A stretch of DNA of 64,000 bases from assembly GCF_013359695.1 (NCBI RefSeq), contig NZ_JABFMU010000003.1, positions 204,137 through 268,136 of the forward strand. Reading direction: 5' to 3'. This document shows positions 18,317 to 27,862 of the stretch, one piece after another; position 1 is the first letter of the stretch; the number at the start of each line of letters is the position of its first letter. A program made the translations under genes and the position numbers. Origin of the DNA: Pseudomonas sp. C2B4 (GTDB lineage: Bacteria > Pseudomonadota > Gammaproteobacteria > Pseudomonadales > Pseudomonadaceae). The notes under the pieces are model-generated. The model had not been told where the DNA came from, did no database searches, and saw only the letters and a list, made by a program, of their open reading frames with translations.

Positions 18317-19801
18317 TCACTTGTTCAGGCGGAAATCACGCTCGGCGGCAGCGAAACGCTGAAGCATGCCGGCGGTCGGTGCGCCCATCTTGCTGACGAT
18401 GTAGATCGCCAGGCTGGCGAAGATGAAACCAGGGATGATTTCGTACAAGCCCAGCAGCTCGAAGTGTTTCCAGACAATCACGGTGATCGCGCCGACCAGG
18501 ATACCGGCCAGTGCGCCGTTGCGGGTCATGTCTTTCCAGATCACCGAGATCAGCACGACAGGGCCGAATGCGGCACCGAAACCGGCCCAGGCGTAGCTGA
18601 CCAGGCCCAGCACACGGTTTTCCGGGTTGGCTGCCATCGCGATGGCGATCAGGGCAACCAGCAGCACCATGGCGCGGCCGACCCAGACCAGCTCCAGCTG
18701 GGAAGCCGACTTACGCAGGAAGGTTTTGTAGAAGTCTTCGGTCAGGGCGCTCGAGCACACCAGCAACTGGCAGCTCAGGGTGCTCATGACGGCAGCCAGA
18801 ATGGCCGACAGCAGTACACCGGCAACCCATGGGTTGAACAGGATTTTCGCCAGTTCGATGAACACGCGCTCGTGGTTCTCGCTCACCGGCATGGCCACGG
18901 CCGGGTTGGCCGAGAAGTAGGCAATGCCGAAGAAACCGACGGCGACGGTGCCGCCCAGGCACAGGATCATCCAGGTCATGGAGATGCGACGGGCATTGGC
19001 GATCGATTTCACCGAATCCGCCGCCATGAAGCGCGCCAGGATGTGCGGTTGACCGAAGTAGCCCAGACCCCAGCCCATCAGCGAAATGATGCCGATGAAG
19101 GTGGTGTTTTTCAGCATGTCGAAGTTGGCCGGATCCTGCGCTTCGATGGCCAGGAACGCGGTATCGACGCCGCCAGTGGCCAGCATCACGATGATCGGCG
19201 TGAGGATCAGGGCGAAAATCATCAAGGTGGCCTGCACGGTGTCAGTCCAGCTCACCGCCAGGAAACCGCCGACGAAGGTGTAGGCAATCGTCGCAGCAGC
19301 ACCGGCCCACAGCGCTGTCTCGTAGGACATGCCGAAGGTGCTTTCGAACAGACGGGCACCGGCCACGATGCCGGAGGCGCAGTAGATAGTGAAGAACACC
19401 AGGATCACGACTGCGGAGATGATCCGCAGCAGGCCGCTCTTGTCTTCGAAACGGCTGGAAAAGTAGTCCGGCAGCGTCAGGGCATCGCCGTTGTGCTCGG
19501 TCTGCACGCGCAGGCGGCCGGCGACGAACAGCCAGTTCAGGTAAGCGCCCACGATCAGGCCGATGGCGATCCAGCTTTCGGAAAGACCGGACATGTAGAT
19601 GGCGCCCGGCAGACCCATCAACAACCAGCCGCTCATGTCGGAAGCACCGGCGGACAGCGCGGTGACGACGCTGCCCAGGCTGCGACCGCCCAGAATGTAG
19701 TCGGAAAGGTTGTTGGTGGAGCGATAGGCCATGAAGCCGATCAGCACCATTGCAGCGATGTAGATCACGAACGTGATCAGGGTTGGATTCGTTACGCTCA
19801 T
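18317..19801 (-). CDS. putP: Sodium/proline symporter
   Basis: A 494-residue, hydrophobic SSS-family transporter with about 13 membrane helices. The start is MSVTNPTLITFVIYIAAMVL at 19801; an in-frame upstream ATG at 19894 would add residues that do not fit the family. Typical PutP segments include GGRSLGSVVTALSAGASDMSGW near residue 45 and YCASGIVAGARLFES. It imports proline with Na+ across the inner membrane. It is divergent from putA, and the gap between them carries PutA-type operator motifs, so proline should induce both. Confidence 0.96.
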   Translation of the reverse strand: MSVTNPTLITFVIYIAAMVLIGFMAYRSTNNLSDYILGGRSLGSVVTALSAGASDMSGWLLMGLPGAIYMSGLSESWIAIGLIVGAYLNWLFVAGRLRVQTEHNGDALTLPDYFSSRFEDKSGLLRIISAVVILVFFTIYCASGIVAGARLFESTFGMSYETALWAGAAATIAYTFVGGFLAVSWTDTVQATLMIFALILTPIIVMLATGGVDTAFLAIEAQDPANFDMLKNTTFIGIISLMGWGLGYFGQPHILARFMAADSVKSIANARRISMTWMILCLGGTVAVGFFGIAYFSANPAVAMPVSENHERVFIELAKILFNPWVAGVLLSAILAAVMSTLSCQLLVCSSALTEDFYKTFLRKSASQLELVWVGRAMVLLVALIAIAMAANPENRVLGLVSYAWAGFGAAFGPVVLISVIWKDMTRNGALAGILVGAITVIVWKHFELLGLYEIIPGFIFASLAIYIVSKMGAPTAGMLQRFAAAERDFRLNK

Positions 19802-19950
19802 TAAGTGACGCCCTGGCTTTGTTTTTATGTAGCGGCGGCTGGTGAACCGCTCGCAAACGATGACGTTTGACAGACGATTCGGGATCCCGCGCATTTATGA
19901 CTGATGTTTCCCCAGGAAAGCCATCAGCCGGCACACCTGTCTTTTCGACA

Positions 19951-20191
19951 GGTTGCACCTTGGGGCGCGAATGCTATGCAACAAAGCAAATAAGGTGCAA
20001 CCCATTTCTTGAGAATTAGTTGCACCTACGTCATTTACCGATACCCAAATGCTTTTTTGCTCCCTTTTTGCACAGTCCAGCCGCTTTTCTAGAAGCAAAA
20101 GCACCAAGCAGGAGCGGCACGCGCGTACCAGAATTCAATTCCTGACGAGCCGCCTTTTATTCCGACAAAAAAAGGGTTGCACCCGGTTGCA
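19951..20191. promoter_or_regulatory. putP-putA control region with five PutA-type GTTGCA operators
   Basis: GTTGCA occurs at 19952-19957, 20019-20024, 20176-20181 and 20186-20191, and as TGCAAC at 19996-20001. All five are extended to GTTGCACC on the C side, and the last two are 10 bases apart (one helical turn). GTTGCA is the sequence bound by the ribbon-helix-helix domain of E. coli PutA, and the putA product here has that domain. A sixth TGCAAC lies inside putA at 20407-20412. The sites flank both divergent promoters. Confidence 0.85.
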
Positions 20192-20266
20192 CCTCTCCCG
20201 GAGCACAGCTAATCTTGCCGCCAGCTGATGCCACGCAGTCGTGGCAAACATGAGGACAAAAAAGAC

Positions 20267-23200
20267 ATGGCTACCACCACCCTTGGCGTCAAACTTGACG
20301 ACCCTACCCGCGAACGCCTGAAGGCTGCCGCGACCTCGATCGATCGCACGCCGCACTGGCTGATCAAGCAGGCAATTTTCAATTACCTGGAAAAACTCGA
20401 GGGTGGTGCAACCCTGACCGAGCTGAACGGTTTGACCAGCAAAGACGCAGACGACGCGGGCGAAGTCCATGTCGATCACGCCCATCAATGCTTCCTCGAA
20501 TTCGCCGAAAGCATCCTGCCGCAATCGGTGCTGCGCGCCTCGATTACCGCCGCTTACCGTCGCCCGGAACCTGAAGTGGTACCGATGCTGATCGAACAGG
20601 CGCGCCTGCCGGCTCCAATGGCTGAAGCCACCAACAAACTCGCCGCCTCGATTGCCGAAAAACTGCGCAATCAGAAGAGCGCCGGTGGTCGTGCCGGCAT
20701 CGTTCAGGGCCTGCTGCAGGAATTTTCCCTGTCGTCCCAGGAAGGCGTGGCGCTGATGTGCCTGGCCGAAGCGCTGCTGCGCATCCCGGACAAAGGCACC
20801 CGTGACGCGCTGATCCGCGACAAGATCAGCACCGGCAACTGGCAGCCGCACCTGGGCAACAGCCCTTCGCTGTTCGTCAACGCCGCCACCTGGGGCCTAC
20901 TGCTGACCGGCAAGCTGGTGTCCACCCACAACGAAGCCGGCCTGACCTCGTCCCTGAGCCGCATCATCGGCAAGAGCGGCGAACCGATGATCCGCAAGGG
21001 CGTCGACATGGCCATGCGCCTGATGGGCGAGCAGTTCGTCACCGGTGAAACCATCGCCGAAGCCCTGGCCAACGCCAGCAAGTTCGAAGCCAAGGGCTTC
21101 CGTTACTCCTACGACATGCTCGGTGAAGCCGCGCTGACCGAACACGACGCGCAGAAGTACCTGGCCTCGTACGAACAAGCCATCCACTCGATCGGCAAAG
21201 CCTCCCACGGCCGTGGGATTTATGAAGGCCCGGGCATTTCGATCAAGCTGTCCGCCTTGCACCCGCGTTACAGCCGCGCCCAATACGAGCGCGTGATGGA
21301 CGAGCTGTACCCACGCCTGCTGTCGCTGACCTTGCTGGCCAAGCAATACGACATCGGCCTGAACATCGATGCCGAAGAAGCCGATCGCCTCGAACTGTCG
21401 CTGGATCTGCTGGAGCGCCTGTGCTTCGAGCCGCAACTGACCGGCTGGAACGGTATCGGTTTCGTGATCCAGGCTTATCAGAAGCGTTGCCCTTATGTGA
21501 TCGACTATGTGATCGATCTGGCTCGCCGCAGCCGTCACCGCCTGATGATCCGTCTGGTGAAAGGCGCGTACTGGGACAGCGAAATCAAGCGCGCCCAGGT
21601 CGAAGGCCTGGAAGGCTATCCGGTCTACACCCGCAAGGTGTACACCGACGTTTCCTACATCGCCTGTGCCCGCAAACTGCTGTCGGTGCCGGAAGTCATC
21701 TACCCGCAGTTCGCCACGCACAACGCCCACACCCTGTCGGCCATTTACCACATTGCCGGTCAGAACTATTACCCGGGCCAGTACGAGTTCCAGTGCCTGC
21801 ACGGCATGGGTGAACCGCTGTACGAACAAGTTGTAGGCAAAGTATCCGAAGGCAAGCTGAACCGTCCGTGCCGTGTGTACGCGCCGGTCGGCACCCACGA
21901 AACCCTGCTGGCGTACCTGGTACGTCGACTGCTGGAAAACGGCGCGAACACTTCGTTCGTCAACCGCATTGCCGACCAGTCGATCTCGATCCAGGAACTG
22001 GTGGCCGATCCAGTGGCCAGCATCGAACAGATGGCCACGCTGGAAGGCGGCTTCGGCCTGCCGCACCCACGCATTCCGCTGCCGCGTGATCTGTACGGTT
22101 CCGAGCGCGCCAACTCCAGCGGCATCGACATGGCCAACGAACATCGTCTGGCGTCGCTGTCCTGTGCCCTGCTGGCCACCGCTCACAACCACTGGAAAGC
22201 CGCACCGATGCTCGGTTGCGCCTCCAGCAGCGAAGCGCCGGCACCGGTCCTGAACCCGTCCGATCTGCGTGACGTGGTCGGCCACGTGCAGGAAGCCACC
22301 GTCGAAGACGTCGACAACGCCATTCAATGCGCCCTGAACGCCGCACCGATCTGGCAGGCCACCCCGCCGGCCGAGCGCGCCGCGATCCTGGAGCGTGCCG
22401 CCGACCTGATGGAAGGCGAGATCCAGCCACTGATGGGCCTGTTGGCTCGCGAAGCCGGCAAGACCTTCGCCAACGCCATCGCCGAAGTGCGCGAAGCCGT
22501 GGACTTCCTGCGTTATTACGCAGTGCAGGCGCGCAACGATTTCACCAACGACGCCCATCGCCCACTGGGTCCGGTGGTGTGCATCAGCCCGTGGAACTTC
22601 CCGCTGGCGATCTTCAGTGGTCAAGTCGCTGCCGCACTGGCCGCCGGTAACCCGGTGCTGGCCAAGCCTGCTGAACAGACGCCGCTGGTCGCTGCCCAGG
22701 CCGTGCGCCTGCTGCTCGAAGCCGGGATTCCGGAAGGCGTGCTGCAACTGCTGCCGGGCCGTGGCGAAACCGTCGGTGCCGGGCTGGTCGGCGACGATCG
22801 CGTCAAAGGCGTGATGTTCACCGGTTCCACCGAAGTCGCTCGCCTGCTGCAACGCAACATCGCCGGCCGCCTGGATAGCCAGGGCCGCCCGATTCCGCTG
22901 ATCGCCGAAACCGGTGGCCAGAACGCGATGATCGTCGACTCGTCGGCGCTGACCGAACAAGTGGTCATCGACGTCGTATCGTCGGCCTTCGACAGCGCCG
23001 GTCAACGTTGCTCGGCACTGCGCGTACTGTGCCTGCAGGAAGATTCTGCCGACCGCGTCATCGAAATGCTCAAAGGCGCGATGGCTGAAAGCCGTCTCGG
23101 TAATCCTGAGCGCCTGTCCGTGGACATCGGCCCGGTGATCGACGCTGAAGCCAAGGCCGGTATCGAGAAACACATCCAGGCCATGCGCGACAAAGGTCGC

Positions 23201-24220
23201 AGCGTGTACCAGGTGGCCATCGCCGACGCCGAGGAAGTCAAACGCGGTACCTTCGTGATGCCGACCCTGATCGAACTGGAGAGCTTCGACGAACTGCAAC
23301 GGGAGATCTTCGGCCCGGTGCTGCACGTGGTTCGCTACAAGCGCAAGGACATCGATCAACTGATCGGCCAGATCAACGCTTCCGGTTACGGCCTGACCCT
23401 GGGCGTGCACACTCGCATCGACGAGACCATCGCCAAGGTCATCGACACCGTCAACGCCGGTAACGTCTACGTCAACCGCAACATCGTCGGTGCCGTGGTC
23501 GGTGTGCAGCCGTTCGGCGGAGAAGGCCTGTCGGGTACCGGTCCGAAGGCAGGTGGTCCGCTGTACCTGTACCGCCTGTTGTCGACCCGTCCTACCGATG
23601 CCATCGAACAATCCTTCGCTCGTGGCGATGCTGCCGTGGCGCCGGATGTGCGTCTGCGCGACGCCATGAGCAAGCCGCTGACCGCCCTGAAAACCTGGGC
23701 CGACAGCAACAAGTTCGCCGACCTGGGCGCCCTGTGCGTGCAGTTCGCCGCGCAATCGCAAAGCGGTATCACCCGCGTCCTGGCCGGCCCGACCGGCGAG
23801 CGCAACAGCTATGCGATCCTGCCGCGTGAACACGTGCTGTGCCTGGCGGAAGTCGAAGGCGACCTGCTGACCCAACTGGCAGCGGTCCTGGCCGTCGGCG
23901 GTTCGGCGGTATGGCCGGAAACCGAACAGAGCAAAGCCTTGTTCGCACGCCTGCCGAAGGACATTCAGGCACGCATCAAGCTGGTGTCCGACTGGAACAA
24001 GGACGAAGTAGTGTTTGATGCGGTTCTGCATCATGGCCATTCCGATCAGTTGCGTGCGGTCTGCCAGCAGGTGGCCAAGCGTGCTGGTGCCATCGTGGGC
24101 GTGCAGGGTCTGTCGCAGGGTGAGTCCAACATTGCGTTGGAGCGCCTGGTGATCGAACGTGCGTTGAGCGTCAACACCGCTGCGGCGGGCGGTAACGCCA
24201 GCCTGATGACGATCGGCTAA
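20267..24220 (+). CDS. putA: Trifunctional PutA: transcriptional repressor, proline dehydrogenase, P5C dehydrogenase
   Basis: A 1317-residue protein (E. coli PutA is 1320). The start ATG at 20267 follows TGAGGACAAAAAAGAC and gives MATTTLGVKLDDPTRERLKA. This is the N-terminal ribbon-helix-helix DNA-binding domain (residues 1-50), so the longer frame from 20228 was rejected. The FAD-dependent proline dehydrogenase barrel spans about residues 260-560 (RLVKGAYWDSEIKRAQ). The NAD-dependent P5C dehydrogenase spans about 640-1120, with catalytic Cys915 in SAGQRCSALRVL. A C-terminal domain completes the family-typical layout. It oxidises proline to glutamate at the inner membrane and represses putA/putP when proline is absent. 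Confidence 0.98.
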   Translation: MATTTLGVKLDDPTRERLKAAATSIDRTPHWLIKQAIFNYLEKLEGGATLTELNGLTSKDADDAGEVHVDHAHQCFLEFAESILPQSVLRASITAAYRRPEPEVVPMLIEQARLPAPMAEATNKLAASIAEKLRNQKSAGGRAGIVQGLLQEFSLSSQEGVALMCLAEALLRIPDKGTRDALIRDKISTGNWQPHLGNSPSLFVNAATWGLLLTGKLVSTHNEAGLTSSLSRIIGKSGEPMIRKGVDMAMRLMGEQFVTGETIAEALANASKFEAKGFRYSYDMLGEAALTEHDAQKYLASYEQAIHSIGKASHGRGIYEGPGISIKLSALHPRYSRAQYERVMDELYPRLLSLTLLAKQYDIGLNIDAEEADRLELSLDLLERLCFEPQLTGWNGIGFVIQAYQKRCPYVIDYVIDLARRSRHRLMIRLVKGAYWDSEIKRAQVEGLEGYPVYTRKVYTDVSYIACARKLLSVPEVIYPQFATHNAHTLSAIYHIAGQNYYPGQYEFQCLHGMGEPLYEQVVGKVSEGKLNRPCRVYAPVGTHETLLAYLVRRLLENGANTSFVNRIADQSISIQELVADPVASIEQMATLEGGFGLPHPRIPLPRDLYGSERANSSGIDMANEHRLASLSCALLATAHNHWKAAPMLGCASSSEAPAPVLNPSDLRDVVGHVQEATVEDVDNAIQCALNAAPIWQATPPAERAAILERAADLMEGEIQPLMGLLAREAGKTFANAIAEVREAVDFLRYYAVQARNDFTNDAHRPLGPVVCISPWNFPLAIFSGQVAAALAAGNPVLAKPAEQTPLVAAQAVRLLLEAGIPEGVLQLLPGRGETVGAGLVGDDRVKGVMFTGSTEVARLLQRNIAGRLDSQGRPIPLIAETGGQNAMIVDSSALTEQVVIDVVSSAFDSAGQRCSALRVLCLQEDSADRVIEMLKGAMAESRLGNPERLSVDIGPVIDAEAKAGIEKHIQAMRDKGRSVYQVAIADAEEVKRGTFVMPTLIELESFDELQREIFGPVLHVVRYKRKDIDQLIGQINASGYGLTLGVHTRIDETIAKVIDTVNAGNVYVNRNIVGAVVGVQPFGGEGLSGTGPKAGGPLYLYRLLSTRPTDAIEQSFARGDAAVAPDVRLRDAMSKPLTALKTWADSNKFADLGALCVQFAAQSQSGITRVLAGPTGERNSYAILPREHVLCLAEVEGDLLTQLAAVLAVGGSAVWPETEQSKALFARLPKDIQARIKLVSDWNKDEVVFDAVLHHGHSDQLRAVCQQVAKRAGAIVGVQGLSQGESNIALERLVIERALSVNTAAAGGNASLMTIG

Positions 24221-24230
24221 ACCGCAATAA

Positions 24231-24259
24231 GACCGGGCAACCGCAATGGCTGCCCGGTT
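24231..24259 (+). terminator. Weak terminator-like hairpin after putA
   Basis: ACCGGGCA (24232-24239) pairs with TGCCCGGT (24251-24258) 11 bases after the putA stop, followed by only TTG. Confidence 0.55.
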
Positions 24260-24270
24260 TGCAGTCCCCC

Positions 24271-24361
24271 TGTGGGAGCGAGCCTGCTCGCGAAAGCGGT
24301 GTGTCATTCACCATTAATGTTGGATGTACCGGCCTCTTCGCGAGCAGGCTCGCCCCCACAT
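24271..24361. repeat. REP doublet
   Basis: TGTGGGAGCGAGCCTGCTCG at 24271 and the inverse CGCGAGCAGGCTCGCCCCCACA ending at 24361; one arm carries a CCCCC variation. Confidence 0.92.
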
Positions 24362-24465
24362 TTGATTAGCGCTAGACGCACCCCACCATCACCCTCATCA
24401 ATCATCCTGTTCAGCCTTTATTCCCCCGCCTAGACTCGGTCCATTCCAATAAAAGGTAGGCCGCC

Positions 24466-26268
24466 ATGTCCGAGACGTTGCTCAGTTCCCGCAATCTGGC
24501 TTTCGAGCTGTATGAAGTCCTCGATGCCGAGGGCCTGACCCAGCGTGAGCGTTTTGCCGAACACAACCGCGAAACCTTCGATGCCGCCCTCGGCACCGCC
24601 CGCAACATCGCCGAGAAGTTCTTTGCCCCGCACAACCGCAAGGGTGACGAGAACGAACCGCGCTATGAGGACGGTCAGGCGATTCTGATTCCGGAAGTGA
24701 AACCGGCGGTAGACGCCTTCCTTGAAGCCGGTTTCCTCAATGCCGCACGCAGTTTCGACGCCGGTGGCATGCAACTTCCGACACTGCTGTCGCAAGCCTG
24801 CTTCGCCCACTTTCAATCGGCCAACGCCGCGTCGACCTCATACCCGTTCCTGACCATGGGTGCAGCGAACCTGATCGAAAGCTTCGGCACCGAGGAGCAA
24901 AAACGCTGCTTCCTGCAACCGATGATCGACGGGCGCTTCTTCGGCACCATGGCCCTGACCGAACCCCATGCAGGGTCGTCACTATCGGATATCCGTACCC
25001 GCGCCGAACCGGCATCCGACGGCACCTATCGCCTGAAGGGCAACAAGATCTTCATTTCCGGCGGCGACCACCCGCTGTCGGAAAACATCGTGCACATGGT
25101 GTTGGCCAAGTTGCCGGACGCACCCGCTGGGGTGAAGGGCATTTCACTGTTTATCGTGCCCAAGTTCCTGGTCAACGATGACGGCAGCCTGGGCAAGCGC
25201 AACGATGTGCTGCTGGCCGGACTGTTCCACAAGATGGGCTGGCGCGGCACCACTTCAACTGCACTGAATTTCGGCGATAACGGCGAATGTGTCGGTTATC
25301 TGGTGGGCAAGCCGCACCACGGCTTGAGCTACATGTTCCAGATGATGAACGAAGCGCGGATCGGCGTCGGCATGGGCGCGGTGATGCTGGGTTACGCGGG
25401 CTATCTGTATTCGCTGGAGTACGCCCGCGAACGTCCGCAGGGTCGTGTGCCGGACAGCAAGGATCCGAACACCGCACCGGTCGCAATCATTCAGCACGCC
25501 GACGTCAAACGCATGCTGCTGACCCAGAAAGCGTACGTCGAAGGCTCATTCGACCTGGGGCTGTATGCCGCGCGACTGTTCGACGACACCACCACCCTCG
25601 GCACCGAAGCCGAACGCAAGCAGGCCCACGAACTGCTGGATCTACTGACGCCGATCGTCAAATCCTGGCCATCGGAGTTCTGCCTGAAGGCCAACGAACT
25701 GGCGATCCAGATCCTCGGCGGCCATGGCTACACCCGCGAATACCCGGTGGAGCAGTACTACCGCGACAACCGCCTGAATCCGATCCACGAAGGCACCCAC
25801 GGCATTCAGTCGCTGGACCTGCTGGGGCGCAAACTGGCGCAGAACGGCGGCGCCGGGCTCAAGCAACTGATCCGCCTGATTGCCGACACCGCCGAGCGCG
25901 CCCAGGCCCATGAATCGCTGAACGCACTGCGTGAGCCACTGGAAAAACTGGTGGCACGCCTGCAAACCGTGACCATTGGCCTGCTGACCGACCTGGCGCA
26001 GGGCAAGGTCAACAGCAGCCTAGCGAATTCGGCGCTGTACCTGAAAGTCTTCGGCCACACGGTGATTGGCTGGCGCTGGCTGGAACAGGCGATTCGTGCC
26101 GAGGAAGGGTTGGCCAAAGGGAATGCGGCGGATGCGGGCTTCTATAAGGGCAAATTACAGGCGGCGCGGTATTTCCTGACCTGGGAAATTCCGGGTTGCC
26201 ACCATGAGCTGGCGATTCTTGAGACCAGGGATGATGTGTGTTTGAACATGCAGGATGAGTGGTTCTGA
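24466..26268 (+). CDS. Acyl-CoA dehydrogenase family protein (large, ~600 residues)
   Basis: A 600-residue flavoprotein. It has the extended N-terminal alpha-helical domain, a middle beta domain with TEPHAGSSLSDIRTRAEP near residue 165, and the catalytic C-terminal helical domain with ILGGHGYTREYPVEQYYRDNRLNPIHEGTHGIQ near residue 413. It ends in the extra C-terminal extension seen in the DmdC/FadE-like long acyl-CoA dehydrogenases. It oxidises an acyl-CoA to a trans-2-enoyl-CoA; chain length cannot be set from sequence. In synteny it corresponds to P. aeruginosa PA5020. It is monocistronic, preceded by AAAGGTAGGCCGCC. Confidence 0.9.
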   Translation: MSETLLSSRNLAFELYEVLDAEGLTQRERFAEHNRETFDAALGTARNIAEKFFAPHNRKGDENEPRYEDGQAILIPEVKPAVDAFLEAGFLNAARSFDAGGMQLPTLLSQACFAHFQSANAASTSYPFLTMGAANLIESFGTEEQKRCFLQPMIDGRFFGTMALTEPHAGSSLSDIRTRAEPASDGTYRLKGNKIFISGGDHPLSENIVHMVLAKLPDAPAGVKGISLFIVPKFLVNDDGSLGKRNDVLLAGLFHKMGWRGTTSTALNFGDNGECVGYLVGKPHHGLSYMFQMMNEARIGVGMGAVMLGYAGYLYSLEYARERPQGRVPDSKDPNTAPVAIIQHADVKRMLLTQKAYVEGSFDLGLYAARLFDDTTTLGTEAERKQAHELLDLLTPIVKSWPSEFCLKANELAIQILGGHGYTREYPVEQYYRDNRLNPIHEGTHGIQSLDLLGRKLAQNGGAGLKQLIRLIADTAERAQAHESLNALREPLEKLVARLQTVTIGLLTDLAQGKVNSSLANSALYLKVFGHTVIGWRWLEQAIRAEEGLAKGNAADAGFYKGKLQAARYFLTWEIPGCHHELAILETRDDVCLNMQDEWF

Positions 26269-26298
26269 TCCTGCATTTGTGGCGTAGCTGAATCCGAT

Positions 26299-26362
26299 CG
26301 CGAGCAGGCTCGCTCCCACAAGGGAATGCATTCCAACTGTGGGAGCGAGCCTGCTCGCGAAG
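26299..26362. repeat. REP doublet, outward-facing, short spacer
   Basis: CGCGAGCAGGCTCGCTCCCACA and TGTGGGAGCGAGCCTGCTCGCGA are only 17 bases apart and in reversed order relative to most doublets here. It may be the two inner arms of neighbouring elements. Confidence 0.88.
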
Positions 26363-26382
26363 AGGCCATCACTGACAACACT

Positions 26383-26517
26383 TCAGCTCAGCTTGAACCC
26401 ATCCATCTGCCGCGCCAGATGTTCGGCCGACTGCTCAAAGGTATCAACAAACGTACGTTTCTTGAGGCCAGAACTTATTTCCCGAACATAAAAATCAGCT
26501 TTTGATAACAAGACTTA
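26383..26517 (-). pseudogene. C-terminal fragment of a methyl-accepting chemotaxis protein
   Basis: The reverse strand reads VDTFEQSAEHLARQMDGFKL followed by S and a stop at 26383. This matches the tail of the intact receptor at 27863-29800 ([19 protein letters not shown]). Upstream residues (SKADFYVREISSGLKKR) no longer look like a chemoreceptor, and the frame closes at about 26517. It appears to be a severed 3' end: roughly 25 codons of receptor sequence followed by unrelated AT-rich DNA. Confidence 0.55.
26394..26420. repeat. 27-base direct repeat, left copy
   Basis: This segment begins TGAACCCATCCATCTGCCGC and is 25/27 identical to 27874-27900. Both copies encode the last codons of a chemoreceptor. 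The two enclose about 1.45 kb of AT-rich DNA with the hypothetical gene at 27007. Confidence 0.75.
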
Positions 26518-26889
26518 TAATAGCTAAATATTATAAAACATTTAGATAGACGACTCCCTTCCGTCATATTTTTTTATTGGCATCAAACGCCCAATAAATT
26601 TTACCTACTAAAGGCAATTTGCTTCTGACTCAACTTGCGAGTTATGCAATTACCTCTGATCAAGCAACATCAACTCCTCCAACCCCGTCTGACGAACGCT
26701 TCACTAATATATCTACTCAACAGCAAGCGCCTGTATTAATTAGATTTATGCACCTACCGATACACCACTCATCAAACCTAAATGACCAGACATCCCCTGA
26801 TCAAGCAAAAAAAACATTAGATCAAGGTTTCGCCAGTATAGTGCGCCATCCAAATCGCAAACTAACGAAAACCTCATAGCGCATCTTGT
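26518..26889. other. AT-rich gap without a convincing gene
   Basis: This stretch is clearly AT-richer than its surroundings. The only notable structure is a hairpin, TTTATTGG...CCAATAAA, at 26573-26598. A TTG-started frame of 86 codons (26619-26879) has no recognisable domain, no ribosome site and no family resemblance, and I do not call it a gene. Confidence 0.5.
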
Positions 26890-26911
26890 CAACTGTCACA
26901 TGTGACAGTTG
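26890..26911. promoter_or_regulatory. 22-base perfect palindrome upstream of the 27007 gene
   Basis: CAACTGTCACA is followed immediately by its exact inverse. The core CTGTCA-CATG-TGACAG (26893-26908) recurs as CTGTCA-ATTC-TGACAG at 29938-29953, before the related gene at 30030. It lies 95 bases ahead of the ATG and is probably an operator. Confidence 0.65.
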
Positions 26912-27006
26912 CCCACCCAATATTCCCGATATAGGTTTTGACCTAGTTTGCAGATACCAAGCAGACGAAAATATAAACTTGATCAAAAAAATCAGGAAGA
27001 TCGAAC

Positions 27007-27741
27007 ATGAACAAACAATATCCTGAAAACGCATCGCTGGTATCGACTACTCACGGCATGCTGGCGTCTACCGTGGAAAGAGATGTACTGGCTACCGAAT
27101 GGAGGAAAACATGGGAGCATCCAGGGCGCTGGATGGTTACAGGTAAAACCTACACTTTGAGCGGAAATACCGTTACCAATATCCAACTTGTAACCTGGAT
27201 AATTCCCGGCAATTCAAAAGAGCAAATAGACCATCCAGAAAAAACGGAATCAGAAACAGCCAACTTGAACCTGCCCATCAATGAAATGCTTATCAGCCTG
27301 GCCAGGAATGAAGTCATCGCTACTAACGGTAATAGGTATTCACTTCTGAGAAAAGAATTCCATAAAAGCGGCAATAGCTGGCAGTGTGCATTAATAGTAA
27401 AGGACTCAAATAATAACGCAACAGAATTACGGAGGGATACTATCGATGACGAAACTTTTGTCCACGCTGCGAGAGCCGGCGACATTATCGCAGGCACGCA
27501 ATCAACCATGAGCAACAAAACCTTTAAAGAAGTAGGCACTAATCAATATCAAGTATCAATCGAAGCCAACGGAATAAAATACAGCTCAAGTCGCATTTTC
27601 GATTTCAATCAATTATTTCTGACGGCAACACATCGTGACAAAATCATTACTGGTAATCAAACACTCGTCATTGTTTGTAAATTATGCGACGCAGTCAGAT
27701 CAAACCCAGACTACACATACATTTCCTTAATTACCGGTTAG
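27007..27741 (+). CDS. Hypothetical protein with ~55-residue beta-type repeats (related to the 30030 product)
   Basis: A 244-residue protein in AT-rich DNA with a good AGGAAG ribosome site 8 bases before the ATG. I do not recognise its family. No signal peptide or membrane helix is visible. The C-terminal two thirds consist of repeated units: residues 92-146, 147-203 and a shortened one from about 204. Unit 1 begins NEMLISLARNEVIATNGNRY and ends its first half with EF at 117-118. Unit 2 contains DDETFVHAARAGDIIAG. The same pattern occurs in the 118-residue product at 30030 (NEYLALLTPGNLVRIGPANY; DNDAFIKAASVGDTVLVG). Predicted mostly beta strands. A strong terminator follows, so it is monocistronic. 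Base composition suggests horizontal acquisition. Confidence 0.75.
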   Translation: MNKQYPENASLVSTTHGMLASTVERDVLATEWRKTWEHPGRWMVTGKTYTLSGNTVTNIQLVTWIIPGNSKEQIDHPEKTESETANLNLPINEMLISLARNEVIATNGNRYSLLRKEFHKSGNSWQCALIVKDSNNNATELRRDTIDDETFVHAARAGDIIAGTQSTMSNKTFKEVGTNQYQVSIEANGIKYSSSRIFDFNQLFLTATHRDKIITGNQTLVIVCKLCDAVRSNPDYTYISLITG

Positions 27742-27754
27742 ACTCAATCACAAA

Positions 27755-27794
27755 AAACATGATTAACGCACTTTGCGTTAATCATGTTTCCTTT
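27755..27794 (+). terminator. Strong terminator after the 27007 gene (possibly bidirectional)
   Basis: AAACATGATTAACGCA and its exact inverse form a 16-bp stem with a 3-base loop (27755-27789), followed by CCTTTTT. A-tracts on the left mean it could also terminate reverse-strand transcripts from the chemoreceptor. Confidence 0.9.
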
Positions 27795-27862
27795 TTCAAA
27801 AACAATTAGAAATTACCGTATGAGAATCGACGCCTGAATTGAAAACTCAGTGAGCTCGTCCC

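Noticed and set aside
20897..24307. 1136-codon open frame antisense to putA
   Set aside because: It is a shadow of GC-biased codon use opposite a complete, confident gene.
26619..26879. 86-codon frame with a TTG start in the AT-rich gap
   Set aside because: No ribosome site, no domain and no resemblance to the neighbouring repeat proteins; long frames are not rare by chance.
26893..26908. LexA box reading of CTGTCACATGTGACAG
   Set aside because: It fits CTG-N10-CAG, but the AT-rich core typical of LexA sites is missing and the flanking genes are not known SOS genes; kept only as a possibility.
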